Part shown: positions 7,875-17,499 of the stretch, in pieces
Layout of the letters: each line of letters opens with the position of its first letter
Position numbering within the stretch: position 1 is the first letter of the stretch
Notes under the pieces: model-generated
What the model saw: only the letters and a program-made list of their open reading frames with translations
Database searches by the model: none
Told to the model about the DNA's origin: nothing
From: Planctomycetota bacterium
GTDB lineage: Bacteria; Planctomycetota; Phycisphaerae; Phycisphaerales; UBA1924
Reading direction: 5' to 3'
DNA: 64,000 bases
NCBI GenBank assembly: GCA_024280755.1
Contig: JAJRPN010000039.1
Span: 62,001 to 126,000 of the forward strand
Program-made: the position numbers and the translations under genes

Positions 7875-9101
7875 ATGCCAAACACAAAAGAGCAAACGAC
7901 CGACCACTCCGCATTCGCCACCATCGAGGAAATCCTTGAAGACCTCCGCAAGGGCAAGATGGTTATCCTCACCGACGACGAGGACCGCGAGAACGAGGGC
8001 GACTTTGTGCTGCCCGCCGAGTTCGTCACGCCCGAAGCCGTCGCGTTTATGCTCTCCGTCGCCCGCGGGTACATGTGCCTCTCGCTGACCGAGGCCGACT
8101 GCGATCGACTCGAACTCACGCCTCAATCGATCATCAACACCTCCGTCCGCGCGACCCCCTTCACCGTGGCCATCGACGGACACCCAAAGCACGGGCTCAC
8201 CACAGGCGTCTCCGCCAAAGAACGCGCCAAAACCATCCAGCTCGCGATCGATCCAAACACCGACGCGTCCGACTTCGTCCGCCCCGGACACATCAACCCG
8301 CTCCGCTCACGCGATGGCGGCGTGCTTGTCCGTATCGGACAAACCGAAGGCTCCCTCGATCTGTGTAGGCTCGCCGGGCTCAACCCCGCAGCGATCATCA
8401 TCGAGATCATGCGCGACGACGGCGAGATGGCACGCGTCCCCGATCTCGTCAAGCTCTGCAAAGAACACGACATCAAAATGTGCTCCGTCAAACAGATCAT
8501 CGAGCATCGCCTCTCGCAATCATCGATCATCGAACGCATGGACCCGATCAGCGGCACAAAGATCCAGACGCCTCAAGGCGAGTTCAATCTCATCGCGTTT
8601 AAGTCACTCGTTGATCCGATGCCTCACCTTGCGTTGACCGTCGGCGATGTTGGCCACCTCGACGAATACCACAACCCGATCGCCAACGAAGAACCAACCC
8701 TCGTCCGCGTGCACAAGCGCGATCTGCTCGGCGATATCTTCCACCAGCAAGGCACGACATCTTCGGGTGGCGATGACAACTCCTCCGGCGACACGCTTGC
8801 CAAATCTATGCAGATGATCCAAGACGCCGGGCGCGGCGCGATCGTCTATCTCCGCCCCCACGGCATCGGCGACGCCCTCTCCCAAATGCTCTCGCGCCCC
8901 GTCGACCAAGACACCGCCGACAAACCCGTGCAGTCCGTGTCCCCCACCATGATCGAATACGGCACCGGCTCCCAAATCCTCCGCGGCTTGGGCATCTCGC
9001 ACCTCAAGCTGATCACCAACTCCGACGCGGCGTATCCCCACTTGGAATCGTTCGGACTCACCATATCAGAACGGGTAAAGATTACGAACTCGTCTCTGTA
9101 G
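7875..9101 (+). CDS. ribB: 3,4-dihydroxy-2-butanone 4-phosphate synthase with degenerate GTP cyclohydrolase II domain
   Basis: The first ~205 residues convert ribulose 5-phosphate to the four-carbon unit of riboflavin: the acidic Mg-binding loop DDEDRENEGDFV starts at residue 34 and RPGHINPLRSRDGGVLVRIG precedes the 'TE' motif. The residue before TE is Gln156, where E. coli RibB has a metal-binding His. The second half aligns with GTP cyclohydrolase II (VRVHKRDLLGDIF near 279), but the three zinc Cys of that enzyme (E-C-x10-C-x-C) are absent; the segment reads HQQGTTSSGGDDNSSGD. The protein is therefore best seen as RibB with a non-catalytic RibA-like tail, comparable to RibBX proteins. The true cyclohydrolase should be elsewhere. 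The 3' end overlaps the convergent sulfotransferase gene by 20 bases. The stop is TAG. Confidence 0.85.
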   Translation: MPNTKEQTTDHSAFATIEEILEDLRKGKMVILTDDEDRENEGDFVLPAEFVTPEAVAFMLSVARGYMCLSLTEADCDRLELTPQSIINTSVRATPFTVAIDGHPKHGLTTGVSAKERAKTIQLAIDPNTDASDFVRPGHINPLRSRDGGVLVRIGQTEGSLDLCRLAGLNPAAIIIEIMRDDGEMARVPDLVKLCKEHDIKMCSVKQIIEHRLSQSSIIERMDPISGTKIQTPQGEFNLIAFKSLVDPMPHLALTVGDVGHLDEYHNPIANEEPTLVRVHKRDLLGDIFHQQGTTSSGGDDNSSGDTLAKSMQMIQDAGRGAIVYLRPHGIGDALSQMLSRPVDQDTADKPVQSVSPTMIEYGTGSQILRGLGISHLKLITNSDAAYPHLESFGLTISERVKITNSSL

Positions 9102-9990
9102 GCATCTCATAACCAAGCTCTGCAAGCAAAGCACCAGCTTTGGAATGAATCATCTCAAGCTGGCTTTGCGACAACTTCTCTTTCCATTGCCCCGCGGTAC
9201 CACTCCGAAAGAAACTCGTTGAGTCTTCTTCGCCAGACGCTCGCCCGCCGCTCAGCTTTGCAAACGATGCCTGCTCGACACATCGCTCGATCACATCATC
9301 CGCGACATCCGCACCAAGAAACGCAAACACCCGCTGCGCTTGCGCAATCGGATCGGCCAGCATATCTTCATACCGAACCCTCAGCACATGCGCAAACCGA
9401 TCCTTCGTCGATCGCATTGCCTGCTGTGTTTCGATCCAAGTATCTAAGAAATACGCAAACGATTTCTCGAACTCTTGCTCCGATTCATTGTCGATCACCT
9501 TCGTCCAATGCGCGACCCCCGACACGATCACATCTCGACAATCGCGCACAAGATGAATCACTCGAAGCTCAGGACCAAGCCCAACCAACTGCTCAATCAC
9601 ACCTTGGGCTGTCCCAACATACGGCGTCAACTTCTCGCCATAGATCGGCTTGCCAGATTCTTCCTTCGCATGATTCGCGATCGTCTCGATCATCTTGTGC
9701 AAGAGCGATGCAAAATACGCCTCGCGTTGGTCACCGTCGCAAGGCGGATGGTAATACCGCGACAAAATCTGCACATACTCTTCCAAAGGCAGATGCGTCG
9801 AAGGCCCAAAGCTCGGGTCAAAGTATCGCCCAAAGAGCCGAGTCTCGGAGCAATGCACCTGCGGATGCTCACTGAGCATCTTCTGCATCCAAGTCGTCCC
9901 CGACTTGGGGCACGCAAGCACGACATAACTCAACCCAGATTGCAGATGATCAGATGAACCCATGCCCACCTCATCGGCTCCACCGTTCAT
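9082..9990 (-). CDS. Sulfotransferase family protein
   Basis: The protein transfers a sulfuryl group from PAPS to an unknown acceptor. The 5'-phosphosulfate loop appears at residues 26-36 as ACPKSGTTWMQ, the standard P-[KR]-[SA]-G-T-[TS]-W form. The 3'-phosphate motif follows as RVIHLVRDCRDVIVSGVAHW around residue 140. The length (302 aa) is usual. No signal peptide or anchor is visible, so a cytoplasmic enzyme is likely. An ATG 27 bases downstream, preceded by GAGGTG, is an alternative start. It is convergent with ribB. The acceptor cannot be inferred from the neighbours; planctomycetes carry many such genes. Confidence 0.88.
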   Translation of the reverse strand: MNGGADEVGMGSSDHLQSGLSYVVLACPKSGTTWMQKMLSEHPQVHCSETRLFGRYFDPSFGPSTHLPLEEYVQILSRYYHPPCDGDQREAYFASLLHKMIETIANHAKEESGKPIYGEKLTPYVGTAQGVIEQLVGLGPELRVIHLVRDCRDVIVSGVAHWTKVIDNESEQEFEKSFAYFLDTWIETQQAMRSTKDRFAHVLRVRYEDMLADPIAQAQRVFAFLGADVADDVIERCVEQASFAKLSGGRASGEEDSTSFFRSGTAGQWKEKLSQSQLEMIHSKAGALLAELGYEMPTETSS

Positions 9991-10022
9991 TCAACTTGAT
10001 CATCTGAAAGAGCCTCGGCGGA

Positions 10023-12053
10023 TCAAGGACACCCAGCACTAAACGCGATGAGGAATGCTGAGATATCAAAGAAGTTCAACAATCCATCGCCCGTAAAATC
10101 GGCTACCAAATCACCATCTGAAAATGCGGTCAAGAATGCTGAGATATCAAAGAAATCCAATGCACCATCGCCATTGAGATCCGCTATGCACCCGCTACAA
10201 GTATCCGTCACATCAAGCATATAGACGCCACTGAGCCCATTGGCAAGAAACGCTCTCCCCCCATCAAACGCCAGGTCATTGAGCTGCCCGTCAAGCGTAA
10301 CAAACCCACGCTCGATCAACTGTCCAAACGCATTGATCTCAACAGCATACAACCCCTCGTTATCAACCGTGTAATAGAGAATGCCCTCATGCATCTCGAT
10401 CTCACGCACACGATCCGTTGCATCAACATGGACAATCATCGCTGGCGAAGTCGGATCAGAAATATCGAACACTTCAAATCCTGTCGAGCTCAACCCAAGA
10501 TAAAGCGTATCGCCATCGACATCCAACGACGCCACACCTGGACCTAAAGTCGATTCATACACAAGCATCGGCAAGTTCGGATCAGAAACATCAAAGACCA
10601 AGAGCCCGAGTGCCCCAGCTGCATAAAGGTACTGCCCCTGCACATGCACTTCTCGAACAAGGCTAGTCGTGTCGTATGAAGAGAGCAAAATCGGATTCGC
10701 AGGGTCAAAGATATCAACTATCGAAATCCCGCCTGTGAGCGTCCCAAGATACGCGATGTCCCCAAGCACAAAGACTGAATCGGCCAAACCCGGCACATCC
10801 AAAGTCGTGACTACTTCTAGATTGTTGGGGTCAAACGCATCGAGTATCATCAACCCGTTCGCCCCGGCTGCGACACAAAGCGTTTGATCATTGATCGCGA
10901 TATCCCTCGATGTTCCTCCCGGAAACAAACTACCTGAAGGTTCGAGCCGCTGAGGATCCGTTGCATCCATTGTATAGATCGCACCGCCAGCCGCCAGAAT
11001 AACGGATGACCCAAGCATGACAGATGAACGACAACCATTGCTCGTCGATCTGTAATCGAGCACGCCATTCACCGGAATCCCAGAAACATCAAAGACCTCA
11101 GCCCCTTCATTTGTGTGATCCCCAGAAGCAAACACAATCCCTCGAATAGGATCTACCGCAGCACTCCAAGCTTCAAATGGTAGTTCATAGCGCCCGAGCG
11201 TTCGAGGAGCCGACGGATCTTGAACATCGATCACCACCAGCCCATTCGTTCGATCGGATACATACAACCGATCACCAATCTTCTTCACATTATGGGCTGA
11301 CCCATCCGTATCGTGCATCGCGAGCGTAATCGGATTATCAGGATCTGATATATCTGCGATGAACACGCCCGAAGCTTGCGCATTGGCATACAGAATATCG
11401 TTCTCAATAATGAGCGACAACGCCCCTATAACCGGACCCACGACCACTGCCGGATCAAACATGCCGCCACCTAAGAGATCAAACCGAAAAACCCCATCGG
11501 TGCTTGCTCCATAAACGGCCCCGTTGTGCAACACAAGTTCGTAGACCCGTGAACTCTCAGTAGAGCTATCAACAACTACGGGATTCAATGGGTCGGCCAC
11601 ATCAATGGCGTAGAGCGTATTCTTTGAGGCCACATACGCGACCCCATCATGAACGACGACATCTTGCACAGGGAATTCAAGATCCACATGCCCAAGCTCG
11701 ACCATATTGTTCACATCGGAAATATCATAAATATACAGCCCGTATTGGTAAATACACAGATACGCGTATGAACCCTGGATTTCAAACCCATGAACAAACC
11801 CAGGAAGATCCACACCCGCGATCAACTGATGATCAAGCGGATCACTCACATCAAAGAGACCAAAGACAGGCCCTTCAATGTTGCTCCTGCCACGAAAAGC
11901 GGTATCGCCATCATAAACAATATCTTGAAGAAACGAATGCACAAGGTTATTCCCAAGCAAACTGCTCGAAATGCAAGGCACACCGCCCGCTCGCACGCCG
12001 CAGCAAGCGAGAGCGATCATCGACAACACACCAACGAGTTTCACATTTTTCAT
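10023..12053 (-). CDS. LVIVD-repeat exported protein with dockerin-like C-terminus
   Basis: This is a 676-residue secreted protein with signal peptide MKNVKLVGVLSMIALACCG(VRA). The body consists of repeated units of about 45 residues of the type 'G-x-x-Y-x-A-x-x-x-G-L-x-V-x-D-V-S-D-P-x-x-P', typical of LVIVD/beta-propeller repeats, at least ten of which can be read. The C-terminus has two EF-hand-like dockerin segments, DLNGDGALDFFDISAFLTAF and DFTGDGLLNFFDISAFLIAF, ending SAGCP. I chose the ATG at 12053, which begins the signal peptide. It is in tandem with a close paralogue downstream on the plus coordinate (12157-14277). The likely role is cell-surface binding; no enzymatic motif is visible. 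Confidence 0.88.
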   Translation of the reverse strand: MKNVKLVGVLSMIALACCGVRAGGVPCISSSLLGNNLVHSFLQDIVYDGDTAFRGRSNIEGPVFGLFDVSDPLDHQLIAGVDLPGFVHGFEIQGSYAYLCIYQYGLYIYDISDVNNMVELGHVDLEFPVQDVVVHDGVAYVASKNTLYAIDVADPLNPVVVDSSTESSRVYELVLHNGAVYGASTDGVFRFDLLGGGMFDPAVVVGPVIGALSLIIENDILYANAQASGVFIADISDPDNPITLAMHDTDGSAHNVKKIGDRLYVSDRTNGLVVIDVQDPSAPRTLGRYELPFEAWSAAVDPIRGIVFASGDHTNEGAEVFDVSGIPVNGVLDYRSTSNGCRSSVMLGSSVILAAGGAIYTMDATDPQRLEPSGSLFPGGTSRDIAINDQTLCVAAGANGLMILDAFDPNNLEVVTTLDVPGLADSVFVLGDIAYLGTLTGGISIVDIFDPANPILLSSYDTTSLVREVHVQGQYLYAAGALGLLVFDVSDPNLPMLVYESTLGPGVASLDVDGDTLYLGLSSTGFEVFDISDPTSPAMIVHVDATDRVREIEMHEGILYYTVDNEGLYAVEINAFGQLIERGFVTLDGQLNDLAFDGGRAFLANGLSGVYMLDVTDTCSGCIADLNGDGALDFFDISAFLTAFSDGDLVADFTGDGLLNFFDISAFLIAFSAGCP

Positions 12054-12156
12054 ACTCAATATTCCATTACACAAATCAGCCCAGATTCCCGCTTGAGTCT
12101 AACAGAAAATCATTGGAACGCTATGCAATCATTACAAATTCGTACATTTTGCCTGC

Positions 12157-14277
12157 TTACGGACACCCAGCACTAAACGCACTCAAGAACGCCGAAATAT
12201 CGAAGAAGTTGAACACCCCATCACCCGTAAAATCGGCAACCGGATCACCAGCCCCAAACGCACCGAGGAACGCCGAGATATCAAAAAAGTTGAGCACGCC
12301 ATCACCATTGAGATCCGCAGGGCACACCGAACACTCACTCATATCAAGCATCATGAACAACGCATCATCCGTCCGCAAATACCCAATGTCATCTTGAACC
12401 GTCAGCGACAACATGCCTTCTTCTTTGTTGTACATCCCGGTAAACTTTGGCGATGCGGGATCAGTCACATCGTACATCGTGATGCCGGACTCGGGATCAG
12501 TAATGTATAGCGTCGAGCCAACCTTGTTCAACTCAAAGATCGCACCACTAAAACTCTGTACCCCAAAGAGATCAAACGAACTGACCACCGCCGGATTCAA
12601 AGGGAAACTGATATCCACGATATCCAAGCGGCCACCATCAAAGTCCGAACTGCTCGCGATGTATGCATAGTCGCCATCAATTAAGAACTCCCGCGTGCCT
12701 CGCCCGGTGCTGTATGACCCGAAGGGCAGAGGCTGCGTTTGGTCTGCAACTGATAAAATGACGAAATCAATTCCGTCAATAACATACGCCACCTTACCGA
12801 ATCCGGTGTCGGCAATCTCAACCTTCCCCACACTCGTCCCGGCATAGTTCCCAACAAACATCGGCGACCCAGAATCCGTCACATTCACGATCTGCATCCC
12901 CGAACTGCCATTGGCGATATAGGCGAAGATCCCATCACCAACATTACCGTCGACGAACACATCCCCTGCCGTCCCAGCCGTTGGGTAAAATCCCAACTCA
13001 ACCAAGTTCATAGGCACACGCACATCAATAATCCGCAACCCCGTGCTGCCAGTAAGATACGCGGTTCCACCGCTGACGAACACACTCGTGGTACCAGTCC
13101 CAAGCCCGAAGGTATTAAGCAACACAGGCGAGCCGCTGCTGACATCAAAGAGATGCAATCCATTGCGTGAAACATACGCGATATCACCCACAACCACCGT
13201 GTGCTCCGGGTTATAGACATTTGAATCGCCCCATGCGTACAAGTCCAAAAGCGACGAAGACACAAGCCCGTCGAGCTCGGCGATATCGAACGCCAGCACA
13301 CCAAACCCGCCCGCAGCGACAAATACATCCGCCCCAACAACATCCAACGCGATCGCACCCAAAGGTACACCAACCACACCAAGCCCGATCGGCGAACTCG
13401 GTACACGCACATCAATCACCTGCACGCCGCCACTTGCATCAGCAACATACGCCGTCCCGCCAGACACCTGAACATCAACAGCCAACTCACTCGTATTAAA
13501 CGATCCCACAATCTCAGGATCAAACCGGTCAACTTTCAGATCAATAATCTGCAAGCCCGAAGTCCAGTCCGCAACATACGCAATGTCACCAACCACCTCA
13601 ACACTCCGAGCATTGCTGGGCGTGTTGGTCGTCATCCGAGGAGTAATCGCATACCCAAAGAGCAAGCGATACATCTCAAGCCCTGCGTTCCCATCGGCCA
13701 CATACAAATAATCGATGGTGCCAACAACATCAGTCGCCACATCGTACGCGAAACCAGCCGTCGTATGCGAATCCTTGAACACAGGCACAAACGGGAAACT
13801 CACATCGAGCACAATCACACCCTGATCGCCCGCCGCGACCGACAAGTAAGGCCCATCGCCAAACCCACCATGATACGACAATCCATACGCCTGCCCGATC
13901 GTCGCATACGAACCAAAGAAGGTTGGATCTGTCGGATCATCCACATCAATCACAACCACACCATTAAGATTGTCCGCTACATACACAACCTTGCCACCGA
14001 GCAACGAATCCTCAAACAACACATCGCGGGCAAACCCGGCGGTGTCGAATGAGCCCAGCAAGACCATTGCGGCAGGATCACTCACATCAAAGATCTTCAA
14101 CCCTTCGTCGCCATCGGCGACATACGCGATGTCCCCCACAATCTCGATCGCATTGGCATAATCAAGACCATCAACAGCCCCGAGGTAACCCTCGCTGTTA
14201 CACACCACGCCATCAGCGTGAACGCTTCCTGCAAGGACACCCAAACACACAACGACACCGGCAACATTCTTCAACAT
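12157..14277 (-). CDS. LVIVD-repeat exported protein with dockerin-like C-terminus, paralogue
   Basis: This is a 706-residue secreted protein with signal peptide MLKNVAGVVVCLGVLAGSVHA. The body is built from LVIVD-type repeats such as GDIAYVADGDEGLKIFDVSD, occurring throughout and interrupted around residues 190-215 by a less regular segment. The C-terminus carries the dockerin-like pair DLNGDGVLNFFDISAFLGAF and DFTGDGVFNFFDISAFLSAF followed by SAGCP. The preceding Cys pair (CSVC) is also present in the neighbour (CSGC). The two genes lie head to tail with about 100 bases between them and are a tandem duplication. Sequence divergence in the repeats is considerable while the tail is nearly identical. 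Confidence 0.88.
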   Translation of the reverse strand: MLKNVAGVVVCLGVLAGSVHADGVVCNSEGYLGAVDGLDYANAIEIVGDIAYVADGDEGLKIFDVSDPAAMVLLGSFDTAGFARDVLFEDSLLGGKVVYVADNLNGVVVIDVDDPTDPTFFGSYATIGQAYGLSYHGGFGDGPYLSVAAGDQGVIVLDVSFPFVPVFKDSHTTAGFAYDVATDVVGTIDYLYVADGNAGLEMYRLLFGYAITPRMTTNTPSNARSVEVVGDIAYVADWTSGLQIIDLKVDRFDPEIVGSFNTSELAVDVQVSGGTAYVADASGGVQVIDVRVPSSPIGLGVVGVPLGAIALDVVGADVFVAAGGFGVLAFDIAELDGLVSSSLLDLYAWGDSNVYNPEHTVVVGDIAYVSRNGLHLFDVSSGSPVLLNTFGLGTGTTSVFVSGGTAYLTGSTGLRIIDVRVPMNLVELGFYPTAGTAGDVFVDGNVGDGIFAYIANGSSGMQIVNVTDSGSPMFVGNYAGTSVGKVEIADTGFGKVAYVIDGIDFVILSVADQTQPLPFGSYSTGRGTREFLIDGDYAYIASSSDFDGGRLDIVDISFPLNPAVVSSFDLFGVQSFSGAIFELNKVGSTLYITDPESGITMYDVTDPASPKFTGMYNKEEGMLSLTVQDDIGYLRTDDALFMMLDMSECSVCPADLNGDGVLNFFDISAFLGAFGAGDPVADFTGDGVFNFFDISAFLSAFSAGCP

Positions 14278-14514
14278 AGCAAACCCTCTTCAGAATAGAT
14301 CGAATCACTCACAATCGAGTGGCCCAAGTGTATAGGAAAAACGCCCATCCACACGGGAATACCGCCAGAAACAGCCGGATTTCCGGGGAATGGCTGGCTT
14401 TAAAAATCGCCTCGTGTTCGGTTATTTTTTGGCATTCCGATAATTACACTCGACAAATGCCTCAACATCGGGGATACTCTCAGGCAGTACACACACCACT
14501 CAGGAGAACCCCCA

Positions 14515-15186
14515 ATGAAACGCACATCAATCCTCGCATTCGCCGCAGGCGTCACTTCCACCGCAGCCCTCGCCCTGCTTATCGCTGCCGGCCCAGATCA
14601 CAGCCACGATCACGATGATCATGGACACGACATGAACGCTGCCACCCATCAGCCCGATATCGAAGCCGAAACCGAAACCGAGTTCGACATGATGGCCGAG
14701 ATAGCCAAACTCTCAACCCCCGGCGCTAACCACCAGGCCCTGGGCATCATGATCGGCGACTGGTCCGTCAAAACAAGCTTCTCGATGGGACCAGACGCCC
14801 CACCCACAGAAGGCGAAGGCACCATGACCGTCCAATGGGTGCTCGGAAAACGATATGTCCAATCACACTTCAAATCCGAAGTGTTCGGGCAACCATTCGA
14901 AGGCATCGGCTACATCGGCTACGACATCGCCCACGAAGAGTATGTCTCCTCATGGATGGACACCATGTCCACCAAAATCACACACATGACCGGCAACGAA
15001 GAAGATGGCGACGCACTCGTCATGCAAGGTATATCAACCACCCCAATGGGGGATAACCCGATGAAAATCATCACCAAGTTCAACGATGCCAACTCATGGA
15101 CAGATACCTTCTTCGACAAAATGCCCGGCAGCGATGAATGGACCCAATCCGGCACCATCGTCTACACACGCATCATCGAAGATTAA
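14515..15186 (+). CDS. DUF1579 family exported protein
   Basis: This 223-residue protein has an N-terminal hydrophobic stretch (ILAFAAGVTSTAALALLIAAG) acting as signal or anchor, followed by a His/Asp-rich linker (DHSHDHDDHGHD) that could bind metal. The remainder is a DUF1579 domain: HQALGIMIGDWSVKTSFSM, then GTMTVQWVLGKRYVQSHFKS, then GIGYIGYDIAHEEYVSSWMD, the usual lipocalin-like strand order. An AGGAG site precedes the ATG (CTCAGGAGAACCCCCAATG). The family's function is unknown; a small-molecule-binding barrel is a reasonable guess. A repeat copy begins nine bases after its stop. Confidence 0.85.
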   Translation: MKRTSILAFAAGVTSTAALALLIAAGPDHSHDHDDHGHDMNAATHQPDIEAETETEFDMMAEIAKLSTPGANHQALGIMIGDWSVKTSFSMGPDAPPTEGEGTMTVQWVLGKRYVQSHFKSEVFGQPFEGIGYIGYDIAHEEYVSSWMDTMSTKITHMTGNEEDGDALVMQGISTTPMGDNPMKIITKFNDANSWTDTFFDKMPGSDEWTQSGTIVYTRIIED

Positions 15187-15195
15187 AAAAACTCT

Positions 15196-15249
15196 CCTCC
15201 CCCAGACCTCCGGGGGAGGTGCCGAACAAAGTGAGGCGGAGGGGGTCTT
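15196..15249 (+). repeat. R1 interspersed palindromic repeat, copy c
   Basis: This copy begins immediately after the DUF1579 stop and precedes a terminator. Its middle (CGAACAAAGTGAGG) resembles copies a and p rather than the 'GCTGCGAAGCAG' type. Confidence 0.75.
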
Positions 15250-15280
15250 CTTTGGTTTGAACACCCGCAACAATCCCAAT

Positions 15281-15310
15281 AACCCGCCTGAACATCAGTG
15301 CGGGTTTTTT
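15281..15310 (+). terminator. Rho-independent terminator after DUF1579 gene
   Basis: The stem AACCCGC / GCGGGTT with a 12-base loop is followed by six T. It lies 95 bases past the DUF1579 stop. Confidence 0.7.
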
Positions 15311-15369
15311 CGTACACTCTATGAGAATCACAAAGGGCCTCTTCACGCAACCCAATCAGGAGAACGACC

Positions 15370-15663
15370 ATGCCACAGTTCATCTGCTTCCTCGAACCCA
15401 CCCGCCCCGAGATGCCCGACGCACCAACCCCCGAAGAATCCAAAGCCATCTCAGATCACTTTGCCTACTACCAACGCCTGCTCAAACGCGATTGCCTCAT
15501 CCTCGCCGGGCGCACCCAAGAGCCGCCCCACATCGGCATCCTGATCTTCAACGCCCCCTCAAAGGACGACGCCTTATCAATCGTCGCCCAAGACCCCGCC
15601 GTTGCCGCGGGTGTGTTTACCTGTATGGTGCAAGCCTACCAAATCGCTTTGCAAGCCAAATAA
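15370..15663 (+). CDS. YCII-related domain protein
   Basis: This is a 97-residue cytoplasmic protein. The sequence MPQFICFLEPTRPEM...SDHFAYYQRLLKRDCLILAGRT followed by an acidic C-terminal block (DDALSIVAQDPAVAAG) fits the ferredoxin-like YCII fold, in which a conserved Asp near 'QDPAV' and a His in the 'H-x-x-Y' region are proposed catalytic residues; both are present (H36 region and D in AQDPA). AGGAGAACGACC precedes the ATG. YCII proteins are small dehydrochlorinase-like or regulatory domains whose substrates are mostly unknown. It is followed after 19 bases by the zinc-ribbon membrane protein, possibly in one operon. Confidence 0.85.
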   Translation: MPQFICFLEPTRPEMPDAPTPEESKAISDHFAYYQRLLKRDCLILAGRTQEPPHIGILIFNAPSKDDALSIVAQDPAVAAGVFTCMVQAYQIALQAK

Positions 15664-15682
15664 CACAACCCTACACTTGATC

Positions 15683-16216
15683 ATGCCAGAAGCCCCACCA
15701 CCAGCATCACAGGCAACAAGCGACGAACTCGCTGCCCTCTATCTCCGCGATCGAGACACACCATGCCCAAAATGCAACTACAACCGACGCGACGGCACAA
15801 CAAGCACCTGCCCAGAATGCGCAACAGAACTTGTACTTGTGGGCACCAACTCCATGCTCGTACCAAAGTACGACAAACTTGCCAAGGCGGGGCTTCTAAT
15901 CGGCACGCTCCTGGCCTTATCCAAGGTCGCTGTAAAAAGCTACACCACTGCATTCCCACTCTTACGGATTGGTCTCTCTGGTGACATTGGATATATTTTC
16001 AACGATGACCAGGTCAGTTTGTACTATCTCGTTTCAATATGCACTTACCTTTTATGGGTTGTGCTATTCGTGATTGTGTTGAGACGCTGGCTCATAGCAA
16101 GACAAGGAAAAACCATCTCATCGAAAAAAATCATCGCCCCGCTGATGGCCATGCTCTTGTTGACTGCCTGCGAACCTCTTTTCTTCACATTCGCACGCAT
16201 CCATTTCATATATTAA
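15683..16216 (+). CDS. Zinc-ribbon membrane protein of unknown function
   Basis: This is a 177-residue protein. Residues about 28-50 form a rubredoxin-like zinc ribbon with two Cys pairs (CPKC ... CPEC). After this come about three hydrophobic helices: GLLIGTLLALSKVAV, VSICTYLLWVVLFVIVL, and IIAPLMAMLLLTAC. It was probably recruited to the cytoplasmic membrane with the ribbon in the cytoplasm. Proteins of this plan are common in planctomycetes and have no known role. AT content rises towards the 3' end. There is no clear ribosome site; the ATG at 15683 is the first sensible start after the YCII stop. Confidence 0.65.
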   Translation: MPEAPPPASQATSDELAALYLRDRDTPCPKCNYNRRDGTTSTCPECATELVLVGTNSMLVPKYDKLAKAGLLIGTLLALSKVAVKSYTTAFPLLRIGLSGDIGYIFNDDQVSLYYLVSICTYLLWVVLFVIVLRRWLIARQGKTISSKKIIAPLMAMLLLTACEPLFFTFARIHFIY

Positions 16217-16239
16217 GTAAAATAAATCATTACCGGCGC

Positions 16240-17499
16240 TCAAATCCGCTCATACAACGGCAACTCCCCAACCAAAGGCCTGCAGTAATCCAGGAACTTC
16301 TGGCTCACATTATTATGCCCCTCGATAAACTCCGCCGGCATGTGCTTCGTCTTGGCAGCCACATCGCTCAGCTCAATCCGCTCGAACTTCGCAGCATACG
16401 GCTGGCTCACACCGATCGGGCTTGTGCGAATAATCGCAACAGACCCATCAAGATCACCACTCGTCGCGAGCTTGGCAGCGAACCGCCCCACGCCTCGCGC
16501 TTCGCGCTGATCAACATCTGATTGATCCGGGAAACACCGCTGGACATACCCAAAGGTATCCGCCCGCACACGCACCTGCTTGCCCCCGACAGGCTTGAGT
16601 TTTTCCTTGAGCAGGTCAGACAGCGCATCGCCGAGCGCGCCCGAGCCTGAGAGCTGCACATTGCCATGCGCATCGGTCTGTGCATTCTTAATCAACATCC
16701 CGCCGATCGAGTTGCCGTGCTTGTCGGCGATCCCTTCCGACACCGCGATATGCACCCGCTGACGCTTGTCATAGAGCTTGGCCACATCCTCGACAAAAAC
16801 ATCCGTATCAAACGGCACCTCGGGCAGATAAATCAGCTGCGGGCCATCCGTCGACCCGCCCTCATGAGCATACCGATCGTCTCGCCGAGCCAACGCCGAA
16901 GCCGCGGTCAAGAACCCGGCGTGGCGACCCATGATGACATTGATCTTGATCCCAGGCAACGAGATATTGTCCAAGAAATCCGCCATACATGCCTTGGCAA
17001 CAAACCGGGCCGCACTGGGAAACCCAGGCGTGTGGTCACTGATGACCAGATCATTATCCACCGTCTTTGGAATATGAAAACACCGAAGCTCATACCCGGT
17101 TTCATTGGCCATCTCATTGACGATTCGGCAGGTATCGCTCGAATCATTCCCACCTATATAAAAGAAGTACCGGATATCGTGTTCCTTGCACGCTTCGAGC
17201 ACCCGCTCGCAATACGCACCATCGGGCTTATCGCGCGTCGAGCCGAGTCCAGCGCTCGGTGTTTGGGCGAGAACCTGCAATCGATCATTGGGATAATCCG
17301 TCAGATCATACAGATCCCCGCTCACCAACCCGCTCACACCATGGCGCATGCCCAGAATCTTCTTGATCGGGTTCCCCGGATTCCCCGCCCCCCGTCGGCG
17401 CAATCCTTCAATCACTCCAACGAGCGATTCATTAATCACCGCTGTCGGCCCGCCAGATTGCCCAATTACCGCATTACCCGTCACAAGATCAATCGACAT
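16240..17499 (-). CDS. pfp: 6-phosphofructokinase, pyrophosphate-dependent type
   Basis: This is a 419-residue cytoplasmic glycolytic enzyme phosphorylating fructose 6-phosphate. Motifs in order: phosphoryl-donor loop IGQSGGPTAVIN near residue 12; GGNDSSDT at 116-123; PKTVDND at 144-150; MGRHAGFL at 190. ATP-dependent enzymes have Gly at the fourth position of GGDGS and Gly in PGTIDND; here these are Asp119 and Lys145, the substitutions that mark pyrophosphate-dependent enzymes. The ATG at 17499 has GAAAGGTGC eight bases upstream. The downstream (plus coordinate) region is repeat-rich. The reaction with PPi is reversible, so the enzyme may serve both glycolysis and gluconeogenesis. PPi dependence is inferred from the two residues. 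Confidence 0.88.
   Translation of the reverse strand: MSIDLVTGNAVIGQSGGPTAVINESLVGVIEGLRRRGAGNPGNPIKKILGMRHGVSGLVSGDLYDLTDYPNDRLQVLAQTPSAGLGSTRDKPDGAYCERVLEACKEHDIRYFFYIGGNDSSDTCRIVNEMANETGYELRCFHIPKTVDNDLVISDHTPGFPSAARFVAKACMADFLDNISLPGIKINVIMGRHAGFLTAASALARRDDRYAHEGGSTDGPQLIYLPEVPFDTDVFVEDVAKLYDKRQRVHIAVSEGIADKHGNSIGGMLIKNAQTDAHGNVQLSGSGALGDALSDLLKEKLKPVGGKQVRVRADTFGYVQRCFPDQSDVDQREARGVGRFAAKLATSGDLDGSVAIIRTSPIGVSQPYAAKFERIELSDVAAKTKHMPAEFIEGHNNVSQKFLDYCRPLVGELPLYERI

Noticed and set aside
9082-9101. 20-base overlap of ribB and sulfotransferase as a frameshift sign
   Set aside because: Both C-termini are intact; a short convergent overlap is ordinary.
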